Below, one piece after another: positions 24,714 to 34,209 of a stretch of DNA of 64,000 bases (position 1 is its first letter; each line of letters opens with the position of its first letter). A program made the translations under genes and the position numbers. Below the pieces are notes generated by a model. It was not told the origin of the DNA, did no database searches, and saw only the letters and a list, made by a program, of their open reading frames with translations. Source of the stretch: Flavobacterium sandaracinum (GTDB lineage: Bacteria; Bacteroidota; Bacteroidia; Flavobacteriales; Flavobacteriaceae); contig NZ_SMFN01000011.1 of the NCBI RefSeq assembly GCF_004349135.1, positions 62,001 to 126,000 on the forward strand. The letters are read 5' to 3'.

Positions 24714-24780
24714 AATATTTTATATCACTTAAAAGCATAAATCACGCTAAATTAATTTAGCATTTACTATGATAATTTTC

Positions 24781-24865
24781 AGGAGCTATTTCCGGCTATC
24801 CGCTGTATCTTCCTGTGGCTAAAGGAGCCACAGGAAGGATGCCGCTACTATCCGGGCTACGAAAT
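24781..24865. repeat. Palindromic intergenic element (REP-like)
   Basis: A GC-rich island in an AT-rich gap. The central perfect 12-bp stem CTTCCTGTGGCT/AGCCACAGGAAG (24809-24820 with 24826-24837) is flanked by partly symmetrical CCGGCTATCCGCTGTATC and GGATGCCGCTACTATCCGG. I recall similar GGAGCTATTTCC...GCTATCCGC...CCGCT elements as a dispersed family in flavobacteria. Function unknown; a structured RNA or REP element is possible. Confidence 0.6.
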
Positions 24866-25045
24866 CGATGTAATAAACCTTAATTATTTTAGTATGATAG
24901 TTTTACTAGAACTGACAAATGATTATAAACGATTTTAAAAACACAACTAACTTGAATTTAAAATTATAAAAAAAATCAAGTTTTTTCTTGCAAGAGTTGT
25001 TTTTTTTTTTTTTATTTAGCATGTATAACCTTAAAACATTATACT

Positions 25046-25306
25046 ATGAAAAAATTATTATTTACAGCAGTTGCATTAATTGCTTTTTCTGGATTAGCGG
25101 TAGCCAATAACGAGTCAAAAACTGTTAGCAACACTGAAAAATTACCAATAACAAGAGAAGAAAATACAAAAACGAACACTTTAGAAGAGAAAGATGTTTG
25201 GTTTTGCTATAAAGTTTCAGAATCTACAAGTTATAATGGTTTAAATGGCGTAACAACCGTTACAACTACTTATCATTGCACTTGGTATTCCTTAGCGGCT
25301 GAATAA
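25046..25306 (+). CDS. Small secreted peptide of unknown function, 86 residues
   Basis: A signal peptide at about 1-20 (MKKLLFTAVALIAFSGLAVA) is followed by a short polar, Thr/Lys/Glu-rich stretch and a C-terminal core with two cysteines (VWFCYKV and YHCTWY) that could form one disulfide. Its own terminator follows. Small secreted proteins with this MKKLLFTAVALIAFSG start are common in Flavobacterium and seldom characterised. It precedes a GLPGLI/outer-membrane pair, which may be its partner, but the terminator between them argues against one transcript. Confidence 0.75.
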   Translation: MKKLLFTAVALIAFSGLAVANNESKTVSNTEKLPITREENTKTNTLEEKDVWFCYKVSESTSYNGLNGVTTVTTTYHCTWYSLAAE

Positions 25307-25332
25307 ACCGAACATTTTAAATATACAAATAC

Positions 25333-25361
25333 GAAAGGGTGAAACTCCCTTTCATTTTTTT
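25333..25361 (+). terminator. Terminator of the small secreted peptide gene
   Basis: GAAAGGG-tgaaact-CCCTTTC followed by ATTTTTTT. It overlaps the ATG at 25339, which is one reason to start the next gene at 25375. Confidence 0.8.
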
Positions 25362-25374
25362 AATCAAACCACAT

Positions 25375-26061
25375 ATGAATTATAATTTTTTTTCAATCGT
25401 ACTTATATTGTTTTTTAATTTTACAACTGCACAAACTCTAAAGGCAATTCTTATAGAAAAACCAATTAAAGGAATTGGAGACGAGACAACACTTTCTGAC
25501 AAAGCACTTAAACCAATGATTTTTTCCTATCTATATTCAGAAAATAAATCAATACAAAATTTAATTTCTAACGAAAAATCCTCAATTGATACAACCTATA
25601 TTGAAAAATATGGAATAAAACACCAAACAACTTCGTCCATAAGTCGACCTTCCTCTTTCAATAGATTTAAAGATTTCAACTTAAAAAAATTAAAAATTGT
25701 TTTTACTCAAGATAATAAGGACATAAATATAAAAGAATCATTACCCGTATTTAAATGGAAATTAATTAGCGAAAGCCAAACTATTAACGGTTATGTTTGT
25801 AAAAAAGCAACAACAATCAATACCACATTCAACTCCAATCAATCCATCGTTGCTTGGTACACTGAAGATATACCAATTAACGATGGACCCATGCACTACA
25901 GCGGCTTACCCGGATTCATAATACAAGTGGAGATTAGTGACATTACAGTTTTAACTTTTGACAAATTGGTTTTCAACAAAGAAAACACACCAATCGAAGA
26001 ACCTAACAACAGAGCTACAGAAATGAGTTTCAGTGACTATTCGAAACAAAGTAACAAATAA
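25375..26061 (+). CDS. GLPGLI family protein (secreted), variant GLPGFI
   Basis: 228 residues from the ATG at 25375 (MNYNFFSIVLILFFNFTTAQ, signal peptide). It carries the family region SIVAWYTEDIPIN then YSGLPGFIIQVEI, and NGYVCKKATTI in the middle. The motif has Phe for the usual Leu. The protein is shorter than the copies at 10534-12369. Its stop overlaps the start of the outer-membrane protein gene (TAATG), so the two are translationally coupled. Function unknown. Confidence 0.85.
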   Translation: MNYNFFSIVLILFFNFTTAQTLKAILIEKPIKGIGDETTLSDKALKPMIFSYLYSENKSIQNLISNEKSSIDTTYIEKYGIKHQTTSSISRPSSFNRFKDFNLKKLKIVFTQDNKDINIKESLPVFKWKLISESQTINGYVCKKATTINTTFNSNQSIVAWYTEDIPINDGPMHYSGLPGFIIQVEISDITVLTFDKLVFNKENTPIEEPNNRATEMSFSDYSKQSNK

Positions 26062-28709
26062 TGATTCATTTTTTTCAGGATATTTGTTCACTAAAAAAGC
26101 AGTTTCTCTGCTTTTTTTTATTGTTTGCTGTACCTATATTTTCTCAAAATAACGTGACCGGTTCAGTCGTGGACATCTCCAGTAAACCAATAAGTCAGGC
26201 AACTATACAATTAAAAGATATTAAAAATGATCAAATTTTCGCTTTTTCCTTTTCTGACACTTCAGGAAATTTTCGCCTAGTGGTATACAAGAAAGGTTTA
26301 TATATACTAAAAATAAGTTATTTGGGTTTAAAGTCTTTCACAAAGGAAATTGAAATAACAAATAATTTGCTAGACGTAGGCAAAATTACACTCGAAGAAA
26401 ACAAAATTGATCTGGAAAATGTAATCATTAAGAACGAGGCTGCGGGAATGACTGAAATTGGCGATACACTAAGATACCGGATTGAAAAATTTCTAAATGG
26501 TACCGAAGAAACTTTGAAAGATGTCATCAAAAAATTACCCGGCTTAGACATAGACTCGCAAGGCAAAATCAAGGCAAATGGAAAAGAAGTAGACAAACTG
26601 TTAATTGATGGAGAGGAATTTTTTATTAATCAACAAAAAATAGCCACCGAAAACATCACTGCTGAAATGGTTAAAAATATTGAATTAATAAAAAACTATA
26701 CTGAATTTAATACTATTAAAAAAAACAATAAATCTGAGATTACTGCATTAAACATCAACATCAAAGAACAATTTAAAAATAAACTTACAGGAAACGTATC
26801 CGCGGGAGCTGGCGATAACAAATATAAAGTACACGCCACACTATTCAATTTTAGCAAAAAAACGTTATTTAGTCTGATTAGCGATTCTAATAATACGGGG
26901 GAACTTTCCATGAACATTGACGATTACACCAAATTTACAAACCAAAAAGAAGAGGGTACTATTGGTGAAACCACATTTTCGAAAAATGATAATTTACCTC
27001 GGTTTTTAACTATTGGCAATAATGTAAAAGAACGATCCTCCTATTTCACTGGTTTAAATCTGAAGTATTCACCCAATAAAAAAACGCAGGTAAACTTCTA
27101 CTCGATTTTTAATAGTGTAGATCAAATTGAACAACAGTCAAATACGCAATTCTACTCCTCCAACTCTGGTGTTTTCTCCAATAAAGACAGCAGATTTAGT
27201 ACTGAAGAAACCGTTTTTACTAATTCCTCTATAGATATTGCCCATAAACCAAATGAAAAAACATTAATCAGCTATAAAGGGTTCTTTTCGGGCATAAATA
27301 AAACCAATTCAATTGAAATTGACAACAACGCTAACCAATTAAATAATGCGACAGAACTAACAGACTACACATTCAATCATCAATTGAATTTCGCTACTCT
27401 TTTCGAAAATAACAGAGGCTTTACTTTTTCTTTAAAACAGCAAATTCTCAAAAAATCAAACCTTTTAAATATCAAATCCAACCTTCCTTTTTTAGCTTTA
27501 AACTTTGAGAATAATGCTTACAAAATCATTCAGAATAGCGACTTAAACAAGAACAATATAGATGTGAATGCCAATTACACCTTCAATGTAAAAAAAACAG
27601 CTAACTCACTTTTCATGGAGTCCTCTTCAAGAAAAGATAATTATAAAAGTACCGAAAAGCAGTTTTCGCAATTTGAAAATGACGTAGTCACAGAAAACAG
27701 CATTCAAAGTTTTGGATTACAAACTAAATTTAAATTTTCAGCCAAAACGACATTCTCATCTGCTTTATCCTACTCCAGAATTCAATTTAAAATGGATAAT
27801 TCAACCGATACAAAGTGGTTATTTACACCCAAAATAAGCTTAAAAACAGACTTTAGCTCCAATCATTATATCAAATTATCTTTTTCTAGAAACATCGGCC
27901 TCATACAAGCAGAAAATCTAATACCAAACAGTGTTATTAGTGATTACAGAACCATTTACTCAAATGTAAATCTTAGATTAAACAGTGTATCACCAAACAA
28001 TCAAGTAGGAATTGATTATTTCTATTTTGACAATAAAAGAAAATTATCCATTATTTCTAATCTTTCATATTATAAGGCAACAAATATCATTTCCAATAAC
28101 TCCAGTGCCGATGCAGCGGTAAATTTGATTCAATATCAGCTGGCTCCATTTGAGAACCATTTTAACTCGATGCTTTATTCAGAGAAAACACTTTCTTTCG
28201 TTCCCTTTTCAATTAGAGCAAGTGCTTCCTATTCCTCTAGTTCTAAAATTTTATTTTCAAATAACCTTAATCAAAATTTAAAAACAGAATCGACTTCTGG
28301 ATATATATCTTTTATCTCAAGATTAAGACAAACCAGTTTACAATTTGAAACCGGAGTGGCTGTATCAAAAGACGTATATAAAGATGTCTTTTTTAATAAT
28401 CATATTACAATATTAAATCCATTTATTGAAACAAGTTTTAAAATCTCCAATACTATATCATTCGTAAATAAATTCTCTTACAAAAAAATAAGCGCTTCCA
28501 CTTCATCTAACGAAATTTATCAGCTCAGTCCCAGACTCCGTATAAATTTCCCAAAGTCAAAAGTCGAATTAAGCATAATAGCACACGATATTTTGAACAT
28601 TAAAAATTACGAACAAATCTCGCTAACTCGATTTGATAATTTTACAGAGGAAAGAATTTCACAATCACTAACAGGTTATTATTTACTAAATATTAAATTT
28701 AAACTGTAA
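26061..28709 (+). CDS. Outer membrane beta-barrel protein with carboxypeptidase-like regulatory domain
   Basis: 882 residues. A hydrophobic signal (about 12-28, FLCFFLLFAVPIFSQ) is followed by a CarboxypepD_reg-like domain (about 30-115, VTGSVVDISSKPISQATIQL), a plug-like region with IKKLPGLDID, GKEVDKLLIDGEEFF and AEMVKNIELIKNY, then many barrel strands to YYLLNIKFKL. Same architecture as the protein at 7752-10502, with an upstream coupled GLPGLI gene. This recurrence argues that the GLPGLI and barrel proteins work together. No SusD or TonB gene is nearby. Confidence 0.85.
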   Translation: MIHFFQDICSLKKQFLCFFLLFAVPIFSQNNVTGSVVDISSKPISQATIQLKDIKNDQIFAFSFSDTSGNFRLVVYKKGLYILKISYLGLKSFTKEIEITNNLLDVGKITLEENKIDLENVIIKNEAAGMTEIGDTLRYRIEKFLNGTEETLKDVIKKLPGLDIDSQGKIKANGKEVDKLLIDGEEFFINQQKIATENITAEMVKNIELIKNYTEFNTIKKNNKSEITALNINIKEQFKNKLTGNVSAGAGDNKYKVHATLFNFSKKTLFSLISDSNNTGELSMNIDDYTKFTNQKEEGTIGETTFSKNDNLPRFLTIGNNVKERSSYFTGLNLKYSPNKKTQVNFYSIFNSVDQIEQQSNTQFYSSNSGVFSNKDSRFSTEETVFTNSSIDIAHKPNEKTLISYKGFFSGINKTNSIEIDNNANQLNNATELTDYTFNHQLNFATLFENNRGFTFSLKQQILKKSNLLNIKSNLPFLALNFENNAYKIIQNSDLNKNNIDVNANYTFNVKKTANSLFMESSSRKDNYKSTEKQFSQFENDVVTENSIQSFGLQTKFKFSAKTTFSSALSYSRIQFKMDNSTDTKWLFTPKISLKTDFSSNHYIKLSFSRNIGLIQAENLIPNSVISDYRTIYSNVNLRLNSVSPNNQVGIDYFYFDNKRKLSIISNLSYYKATNIISNNSSADAAVNLIQYQLAPFENHFNSMLYSEKTLSFVPFSIRASASYSSSSKILFSNNLNQNLKTESTSGYISFISRLRQTSLQFETGVAVSKDVYKDVFFNNHITILNPFIETSFKISNTISFVNKFSYKKISASTSSNEIYQLSPRLRINFPKSKVELSIIAHDILNIKNYEQISLTRFDNFTEERISQSLTGYYLLNIKFKL

Positions 28710-28777
28710 AGTAACGAAAACGTAGTAGTTAACTAAAAATATTATGCACGCATAGTATATTATTCAAATTAATATTT

Positions 28778-28785
28778 TAAATTTG
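28778..28785 (+). promoter_or_regulatory. etfB -7 promoter box
   Basis: TAAATTTG, a full TAnnTTTG match, 33 bases before the etfB ATG. Confidence 0.5.
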
Positions 28786-28818
28786 TAAAAGAAATTACGA
28801 ATAATTAAATATATAGGT

Positions 28819-29565
28819 ATGAAAATATTAGTTTGCATCAGTCACGTTCCTGATACTACTTCAAAAATTAACTTTGTCAACGGCGATTCTGAATTTGACA
28901 CAAACGGCGTTCAATATGTGATTAATCCAAATGACGAATTTGGTTTAACACGTGCAATTTGGTTTCAAGAACAACAAGGCGCAACCGTTACTGTTGTCAA
29001 TGTTGGAGGACCAGAAACAGAACCAACTTTAAGAAAAGCATTAGCAATAGGCGCTAACGAAGCCATTCGTGTGAACGCAACTCCTACTGACGGATTTTTC
29101 GTTGCCAAACAACTTGCCGAAGTAATCAAAAATGGAGGATACGATGTAATTATCGCCGGAAAAGAATCTTTAGATTATAATGGCGGAATGGTTCCTGGAA
29201 TGATCGCTGGAATTCTTGGATACAATTTCCTAAACTCTTGTACAAGTCTTACTGTGGATGGAACTAATGTAAAAGCAGTTCGTGAAATTGACGGAGGAAA
29301 AGAAACTGTCGCTACGTCTTTGCCTTTAATTATTGGTGGACAAAAAGGATTAGTAGAGGAAAAAGACTTGCGTATTCCAAACATGAGAGGAATTATGACT
29401 GCAAGAACAAAAGCATTGACAATTCTGGAACCAGTTGACGCTACTGTAAATACGAAAGCAGTAAAGTTTGAAAAACCAGCTCCTAAATCAGCGGTGACAT
29501 TAATTGCTGCTGACAATTTAGATGAGTTAATCAATTTATTACACAACGAAGCGAAAGTAATATAA
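28819..29565 (+). CDS. etfB: Electron transfer flavoprotein, beta subunit
   Basis: 248 residues, the usual length. It forms a heterodimer with EtfA that shuttles electrons from acyl-CoA and other dehydrogenases to the quinone pool. Typical stretches are MKILVCISHVPDT, YVINPNDEFGLTRAI, and LIIGGQKGLVEEKDLRIPNM with the NMRGIMTARTK signature. Followed by etfA after 81 bases. Confidence 0.96.
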   Translation: MKILVCISHVPDTTSKINFVNGDSEFDTNGVQYVINPNDEFGLTRAIWFQEQQGATVTVVNVGGPETEPTLRKALAIGANEAIRVNATPTDGFFVAKQLAEVIKNGGYDVIIAGKESLDYNGGMVPGMIAGILGYNFLNSCTSLTVDGTNVKAVREIDGGKETVATSLPLIIGGQKGLVEEKDLRIPNMRGIMTARTKALTILEPVDATVNTKAVKFEKPAPKSAVTLIAADNLDELINLLHNEAKVI

Positions 29566-29646
29566 TTAGGAATTAAAAATTACGAATTACGAATTTTTGA
29601 AATCTTTAAATTTTTCAATTATTTAATCTTTAAATCTAAAATCATT

Positions 29647-30612
29647 ATGTCAATATTAATATACGCGGAATACGCAGAAGGTAAATTCAAGAAAGTAGCA
29701 TTCGAACTAGCTTCTTATGCGAAAAAAGTAGCTGAAACGTTAGGAACAACGGTTACTGCTGTAACGGTAAATGCAGGAGATGTTTCGGAATTATCAAAAT
29801 ATGGAGTAGACAAAGTTTTAAAAGTAAACAATGATAAATTATCAGGATTTACAGCAAAAGCTTACGCTGATGTCATCAAACAAGCCGCAGAAAAAGAAAA
29901 CGTAAAATTAGTTTTGCTTTCATCTACAACGGATAGTATTTACCTTTCGTCACTTGTTTCAGTAGCTTTAGAAGCTGGATATGCATCAAATGTGGTTGGA
30001 TTACCACTTTCAACCTCTCCTTTTCAGGTAAAAAGAACGGCGTTCTCCAACAAAGCATTCAATATTACTGAAATCGCAACAGAAGTAAAAGTGCTTGGAC
30101 TTGCTAAAAACTCTTATGGAATTTTTGAAACACCTTCAACATTAACGGAAGAAGATTTTAACCCAACCATTGGAGATAATGATTTTGGTGTAAAAGTAGA
30201 ATCAGTTGAAAAAGTTTCTGGAAAAGTTTCCATTGCTGATGCTGATATTGTAGTTTCGGCAGGTCGTGGATTAAAAGGTCCAGAAAATTGGGGAATGGTA
30301 GAGGAATTAGCTACAGTTCTTGGAGCTGCAACGGCTTGTTCAAAACCAGTTTCTGATTTAGGATGGAGACCTCATGGAGAACACGTAGGACAAACTGGAA
30401 AACCAGTAGCGACAAACCTTTATATTGCAATTGGAATTTCTGGAGCAATACAACACATTGCAGGAATCAACTCTTCTAAAGTAAAAGTCGTTATCAACAG
30501 CGATCCAGAAGCACCATTTTTCAAAGTGGCTGACTACGGAATTGTGGGAGATGCGTTTGAAATTGTTCCACAATTAATTGAAAAATTCAAAGCTTTCAAG
30601 GCTCAGAATTAA
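29647..30612 (+). CDS. etfA: Electron transfer flavoprotein, alpha subunit
   Basis: 321 residues. The C-terminal FAD domain is clear: VSAGRGLKGPENWGMVEELA, then SDLGWRPHGEHVGQTGKPV, YIAIGISGAIQHIAGI and INSDPEAPFFKVADYGIVGD. It binds FAD and pairs with EtfB. The gap to etfB is AT-rich with short direct repeats (AATTACGAATT). A terminator with a 15-bp stem follows. Confidence 0.97.
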   Translation: MSILIYAEYAEGKFKKVAFELASYAKKVAETLGTTVTAVTVNAGDVSELSKYGVDKVLKVNNDKLSGFTAKAYADVIKQAAEKENVKLVLLSSTTDSIYLSSLVSVALEAGYASNVVGLPLSTSPFQVKRTAFSNKAFNITEIATEVKVLGLAKNSYGIFETPSTLTEEDFNPTIGDNDFGVKVESVEKVSGKVSIADADIVVSAGRGLKGPENWGMVEELATVLGAATACSKPVSDLGWRPHGEHVGQTGKPVATNLYIAIGISGAIQHIAGINSSKVKVVINSDPEAPFFKVADYGIVGDAFEIVPQLIEKFKAFKAQN

Positions 30613-30640
30613 TAAGGAAAAATATATCATTACATTATTT

Positions 30641-30692
30641 AAAATGCTACTTAAATCAAGATATTTGTATCTTTGCTTTTAAGTAGCATTTT
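30641..30692 (+). terminator. etfBA terminator with the next promoter in its loop
   Basis: A perfect 15-bp stem AAAATGCTACTTAAA/TTTAAGTAGCATTTT is followed by T residues. The 22-base loop contains most of TATCTTTG (30668-30675), the best -7 box for the bifunctional nuclease gene. Confidence 0.8.
30668..30675 (+). promoter_or_regulatory. -7 promoter box inside a terminator loop
   Basis: TATCTTTG, a full TAnnTTTG match, 84 bases before the ATG at 30760. Confidence 0.55.
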
Positions 30693-30759
30693 TTTTACTC
30701 AAATTGCTACTTACTTTTTATTAAAAAAAAGTACGTTGTACTTTTCCATCAAAACAATT

Positions 30760-31383
30760 ATGAGCTTAGTTAAATTATCTATAAAAGGAATTTCATACAG
30801 TCAAACTCAAAACGGAGCCTACGCTTTGATCTTGAATGAGGTTGACGGTGAAAGAAAATTACCCATTGTCATTGGTGCTTTTGAAGCCCAATCCATCGCC
30901 ATTGCCTTGGAAAAAGAAATAAAACCACCACGTCCTTTGACTCATGATTTGTTCAAAAACTTCGCAGAACGTTTTGATATCGTAGTCAAACAAGTCATTA
31001 TTCATAAATTAGTTGACGGTGTTTTTTATTCCAGTATCATTTGTGAAAGAGATAAAATTGAAGAGATTATTGATGCAAGAACTTCCGATGCCATTGCGCT
31101 AGCATTGCGTTTTAATGCTCCCATTTTTACATACAAAAACATTTTGGACAAAGCCGGCATTTATTTGAAGTCAAATCCGTTAGATCCAAATAAAGATTCT
31201 CAGGAAATTGACGATGTACTTTCTAATCCAGATACTTTTGGACGAGAAGAAGAAAGCAATCAGTCTGGAGAAACCTACTCGAAACACAGTTTACAGGAAT
31301 TAAATGAACTGCTTGATCAGGCCGTTTCCCATGAAGATTATGAGAAAGCCGCTAAGATTAGAGATGAAATTTCGAAAAGATAA
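30760..31383 (+). CDS. Bifunctional nuclease (BFN/DUF151) family protein with UVR motif
   Basis: 207 residues from the ATG at 30760 (MSLVKLSIKGISYSQTQNGA); an upstream in-frame start would add 29 poorly conserved residues and lies in the promoter/terminator region. The BFN domain (about 5-135) has LPIVIGAFEAQSIAIALE and RTSDAIALALRFNAPIF. The C-terminal UvrB/UvrC-type motif covers LDQAVSHEDYEKAAKIRDEI. The family has been linked to nuclease activity in plants; its bacterial role is uncertain. Confidence 0.9.
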   Translation: MSLVKLSIKGISYSQTQNGAYALILNEVDGERKLPIVIGAFEAQSIAIALEKEIKPPRPLTHDLFKNFAERFDIVVKQVIIHKLVDGVFYSSIICERDKIEEIIDARTSDAIALALRFNAPIFTYKNILDKAGIYLKSNPLDPNKDSQEIDDVLSNPDTFGREEESNQSGETYSKHSLQELNELLDQAVSHEDYEKAAKIRDEISKR

Positions 31384-31508
31384 CTGTAGTCTTGATTTTA
31401 CGATTGTATTATTTGACAAATATAACGATTAACTACAAAAAGATTCACTTGTAGCTTATGTTCAATTTTTTACTGTATTTTTATGGTCAACTGTTTTAAA
31501 ACTAATCT

Positions 31509-32792
31509 ATGAAAACCAAATTTGTCTTAACCGCCGTTACCTTATTTATTTCTACAGTCATATTCGCTCAAGATTATTATTTACACTGCGGGAAAATTCT
31601 AAACACACAGTCTGGCAAAGAGTTATCCAACCAAACCATAGTTGTTTCTAAAAATAAAATCGTAAGAATCCAAGAGGGGTTTGTGCTTAAAACAAATTCT
31701 GAAGACATAGAAGTAGATTTGAAAAACAAATATGTCCTCCCTGGTCTTATCGATTTGCATGTTCACATTGAAGGCGAACACGACACAAGAAGTTACATGT
31801 CAAAATACTTAGACAATGAAGCAGACATTGCATTTCAAGCCGTTCGTTGTGCAGAAATAACCCTTTTAGCCGGATTCACCACCGTACGTGATTTAGGAGG
31901 AACTGGCGTTAATATCTCCATAAGAAATGCTATTAATAAAGGAATCGTAAAAGGTCCAAGAATATTTACTGCAGGAAAGTCTATTGCTACAACAGGTGGC
32001 CACGCTGATCCAACCAACGGAAGCAACCGAAAACTCGTAGGCGATCCAGGACCACATGAAGGCGTAATCAATTCACCTGAAGAAGCAGTAAAAGCAGTAA
32101 GAGAACGCTACAAAGAAGGGGCTGATGTTATTAAAATCACCGCTACTGGTGGCGTTTTAAGTGTTGCAAAAAGCGGTAAAAACCCTCAGTTTTCTTTAGA
32201 CGAAATCAAAGCAATAACAACAACTGCCAAAGATTACAATATGCTTACTGCCGCACATGCCCATGGTGATGAAGGAATGCAACGAGCCATATTAGGCGGT
32301 ATAAAAACCATTGAACACGGCACCTTTATGAGTGAAGAGACTATGGAATTAATGAAAAAATACGATGCTTATTTAGTTCCTACTTTAACGGCGGGAAAAG
32401 AAGTTGAAAAAAATGCAGAAATTAATGGTTTTTATCCTGAAATAGTGGTTCCTAAAGCCCGAGAAGTTGGACCACAAATTAAAGCTACTTTTGCAAAAGC
32501 ATACAAAAAAGGAGTGAAAATTGCTTTTGGAACCGATGCTGGAGTTTTTGCTCACGGTACAAATGCAAAAGAATTTGGCTACATGGTTGACGCTGGAATG
32601 CCTGCATTAGCTGCTATTCAATCAGCAACCACAACTAATGCTATGTTATTAGGCATTGGAAATGAAGTAGGTCAAATCAAAGAAAACTTTTTGGCAGATA
32701 TTATAGCTGTTGATGAAAACCCTTTAACAACTATCAAAACACTAGAAAAGATAGTATTTGTAATGAAGGACGGAAAAATATACAAAAACTAA
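31509..32792 (+). CDS. Secreted metal-dependent amidohydrolase (imidazolonepropionase/prolidase-like)
   Basis: 427 residues with a signal peptide (1-20, ending IFAQ), so it acts outside the inner membrane. Amidohydrolase metal ligands are visible: His84 and His86 in DLHVH, a probable carbamylated Lys near 211 in [10 protein letters not shown], His in AAHAHGD, His in IEHGTF and Asp in FGTDAG. This matches the Xaa-Pro dipeptidase-like/imidazolonepropionase-related branch. A dipeptide or cyclic amide substrate is likely but cannot be fixed. It lies directly before thyA. Confidence 0.88.
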   Translation: MKTKFVLTAVTLFISTVIFAQDYYLHCGKILNTQSGKELSNQTIVVSKNKIVRIQEGFVLKTNSEDIEVDLKNKYVLPGLIDLHVHIEGEHDTRSYMSKYLDNEADIAFQAVRCAEITLLAGFTTVRDLGGTGVNISIRNAINKGIVKGPRIFTAGKSIATTGGHADPTNGSNRKLVGDPGPHEGVINSPEEAVKAVRERYKEGADVIKITATGGVLSVAKSGKNPQFSLDEIKAITTTAKDYNMLTAAHAHGDEGMQRAILGGIKTIEHGTFMSEETMELMKKYDAYLVPTLTAGKEVEKNAEINGFYPEIVVPKAREVGPQIKATFAKAYKKGVKIAFGTDAGVFAHGTNAKEFGYMVDAGMPALAAIQSATTTNAMLLGIGNEVGQIKENFLADIIAVDENPLTTIKTLEKIVFVMKDGKIYKN

Positions 32793-32824
32793 AACCGTTT
32801 ACGGAACAACAGAATAAAGATACA

Positions 32825-33649
32825 ATGAAGCAATATTTAGATTTAGTGCAACACGTAATGGAAAACGGTTGTCAAAAAGGTGACCGTACTGGAACGGGTA
32901 CAAAAAGTGTATTTGGTTACCAAATGCGTTTTGACCTGTCTGAGGGTTTCCCAATGGTTACCACTAAAAAACTACACCTGAAATCTATAATCTATGAATT
33001 ACTTTGGTTCTTAAAAGGGGATACCAATATTAAATATCTTCAAGAAAACGGCGTTAAAATTTGGGATGCTTGGGCTGATGCCAATGGCGATTTAGGTCCT
33101 GTTTATGGGCACCAATGGCGCAATTGGAATAGTGAAGAAATTGACCAAATCTCCGATCTAATTAAAGAACTAAAGACCAATCCAAACAGCCGCAGAATGT
33201 TGGTTTCGGCTTGGAATCCTTCGGTGCTTCCTGACACTACAAAATCATTTGATGAAAATGTAGCCAATAATAAAGCCGCTTTACCTCCTTGTCACGCCTT
33301 TTTTCAGTTTTATGTTTCGGATGGTAAGTTATCCTGTCAGTTGTACCAGCGAAGTGCTGATATTTTCTTAGGCGTTCCTTTTAATATTGCTTCATACGCA
33401 TTACTAACCATGATGATTGCACAGGTTTGCGACTTACAGCCCGGCGAATTCATTCACACTTTTGGTGACGCACACATTTACAACAATCATTTTGAACAAC
33501 TTGATTTGCAATTGTCTCGTGAACCTAAACCATTACCAAAAATGATTTTGAATCCCAATATAAAAGACATCTTCGCCTTTGATTATGAAGACTTCACACT
33601 AGAAGGTTATGACCCACATCCTCCAATAAAAGGCAGTGTTGCAGTATAA
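32825..33649 (+). CDS. thyA: Thymidylate synthase
   Basis: 274 residues. It makes dTMP from dUMP using methylene-tetrahydrofolate. The catalytic Cys156 is in [24 protein letters not shown] near 20-31, [10 protein letters not shown], and [19 protein letters not shown] are signature blocks. folA, which regenerates tetrahydrofolate, follows about 900 bases downstream. The start is 33 bases after the amidohydrolase stop. Confidence 0.98.
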   Translation: MKQYLDLVQHVMENGCQKGDRTGTGTKSVFGYQMRFDLSEGFPMVTTKKLHLKSIIYELLWFLKGDTNIKYLQENGVKIWDAWADANGDLGPVYGHQWRNWNSEEIDQISDLIKELKTNPNSRRMLVSAWNPSVLPDTTKSFDENVANNKAALPPCHAFFQFYVSDGKLSCQLYQRSADIFLGVPFNIASYALLTMMIAQVCDLQPGEFIHTFGDAHIYNNHFEQLDLQLSREPKPLPKMILNPNIKDIFAFDYEDFTLEGYDPHPPIKGSVAV

Positions 33650-33660
33650 TATAACAAATA

Positions 33661-33696
33661 AAACGGTGTTTTAGTTAAACTACTAAAACACCGTTT
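33661..33696. terminator. Terminator between thyA and the glycogen-binding-like gene
   Basis: AAACGGTGTTTTAGT/ACTAAAACACCGTTT, a perfect 15-bp stem with a 6-base loop. The stop codon and last codons of the converging gene lie inside it. Confidence 0.85.
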
Positions 33697-33971
33697 TCAT
33701 TTCCGGCAAACTCATTCCACTTAAAAGAATCTGCTTCTGGCTCGTTAACAAAGGTTCCATCAATCAGGTATTTGAATTCATAAGCAGCATCTTTATCTAT
33801 ATCAAAAACTCCTTTAAAAGTTCCATTTTTTAATTTACTTAAAACACCTTCGGCTACATTCCAATTGTTGAAATCTCCAATAACAGAGGCGTGATTTGCA
33901 CCTTCTGCTTTCACTGAAAAGGTAACTTTACAAACGGGTTTTGTTTTTACAAATTGTTTTTTAATCGACAT
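33675..33971 (-). CDS. Small CBM48/isoamylase-early-set-like domain protein
   Basis: 98 residues from the ATG at 33971 (MSIKKQFVKTKPVCKVTFSV); an ATG ten codons upstream is possible. A single beta-sandwich like the AMPK glycogen-binding domain: ASVIGDFNNWN, then FKGVFDIDKDAAYEFKYLIDG and FVNEPEADSFKWNEFAGNENGVL. Aromatic residues for carbohydrate binding are in place. No enzyme domain is attached, so it may bind glycogen or assist a partner encoded elsewhere. Confidence 0.85.
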   Translation of the reverse strand: MSIKKQFVKTKPVCKVTFSVKAEGANHASVIGDFNNWNVAEGVLSKLKNGTFKGVFDIDKDAAYEFKYLIDGTFVNEPEADSFKWNEFAGNENGVLVV

Positions 33972-34209
33972 AACTATTTCATTTTTAAGTTTCTGAAACA
34001 AAGTAAATAAAACATATTGAAGTTACAATAGACAGCGCGACGATTTAATAGAATACCCTAAACTATGTTAATTTATAGATAAATTAAGAATTTAAAGCAG
34101 CTAAAATTTACTATTCGAAAATCAAAAAACACATCCTCCCAAAATAATACAGAGCCAAAATAGCGACTTTCAAAAATAAATTTTATCTTTATAAACTAAA
34201 ATTAGATTG

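Larger units (their letters stand above)
24653..25045. other. 393-base intergenic region with repeats and promoters
   Basis: Holds the pdhB -7 box, a CCTGAGCGCAGTCGAAGG element (24673-24690) of a kind scattered through flavobacterial genomes, a strong palindromic repeat (24781-24865), and a 14-base T run before the next gene. No ORF of credible length is seen. Confidence 0.7.

Noticed and set aside
25046-25306. RiPP precursor or bacteriocin for the small secreted peptide
   Set aside because: It has an ordinary signal peptide and no leader/core boundary, and no modification or peptidase-transporter genes are nearby.
30641-30730. CRISPR-like array from three TGCTACTTA copies
   Set aside because: The copies are too short, in mixed orientation and explained by a terminator stem plus one chance repeat; no cas genes are present.
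34207-34209. TTG start for the 2TM protein
   Set aside because: An ATG follows immediately and gives the same protein less one residue.
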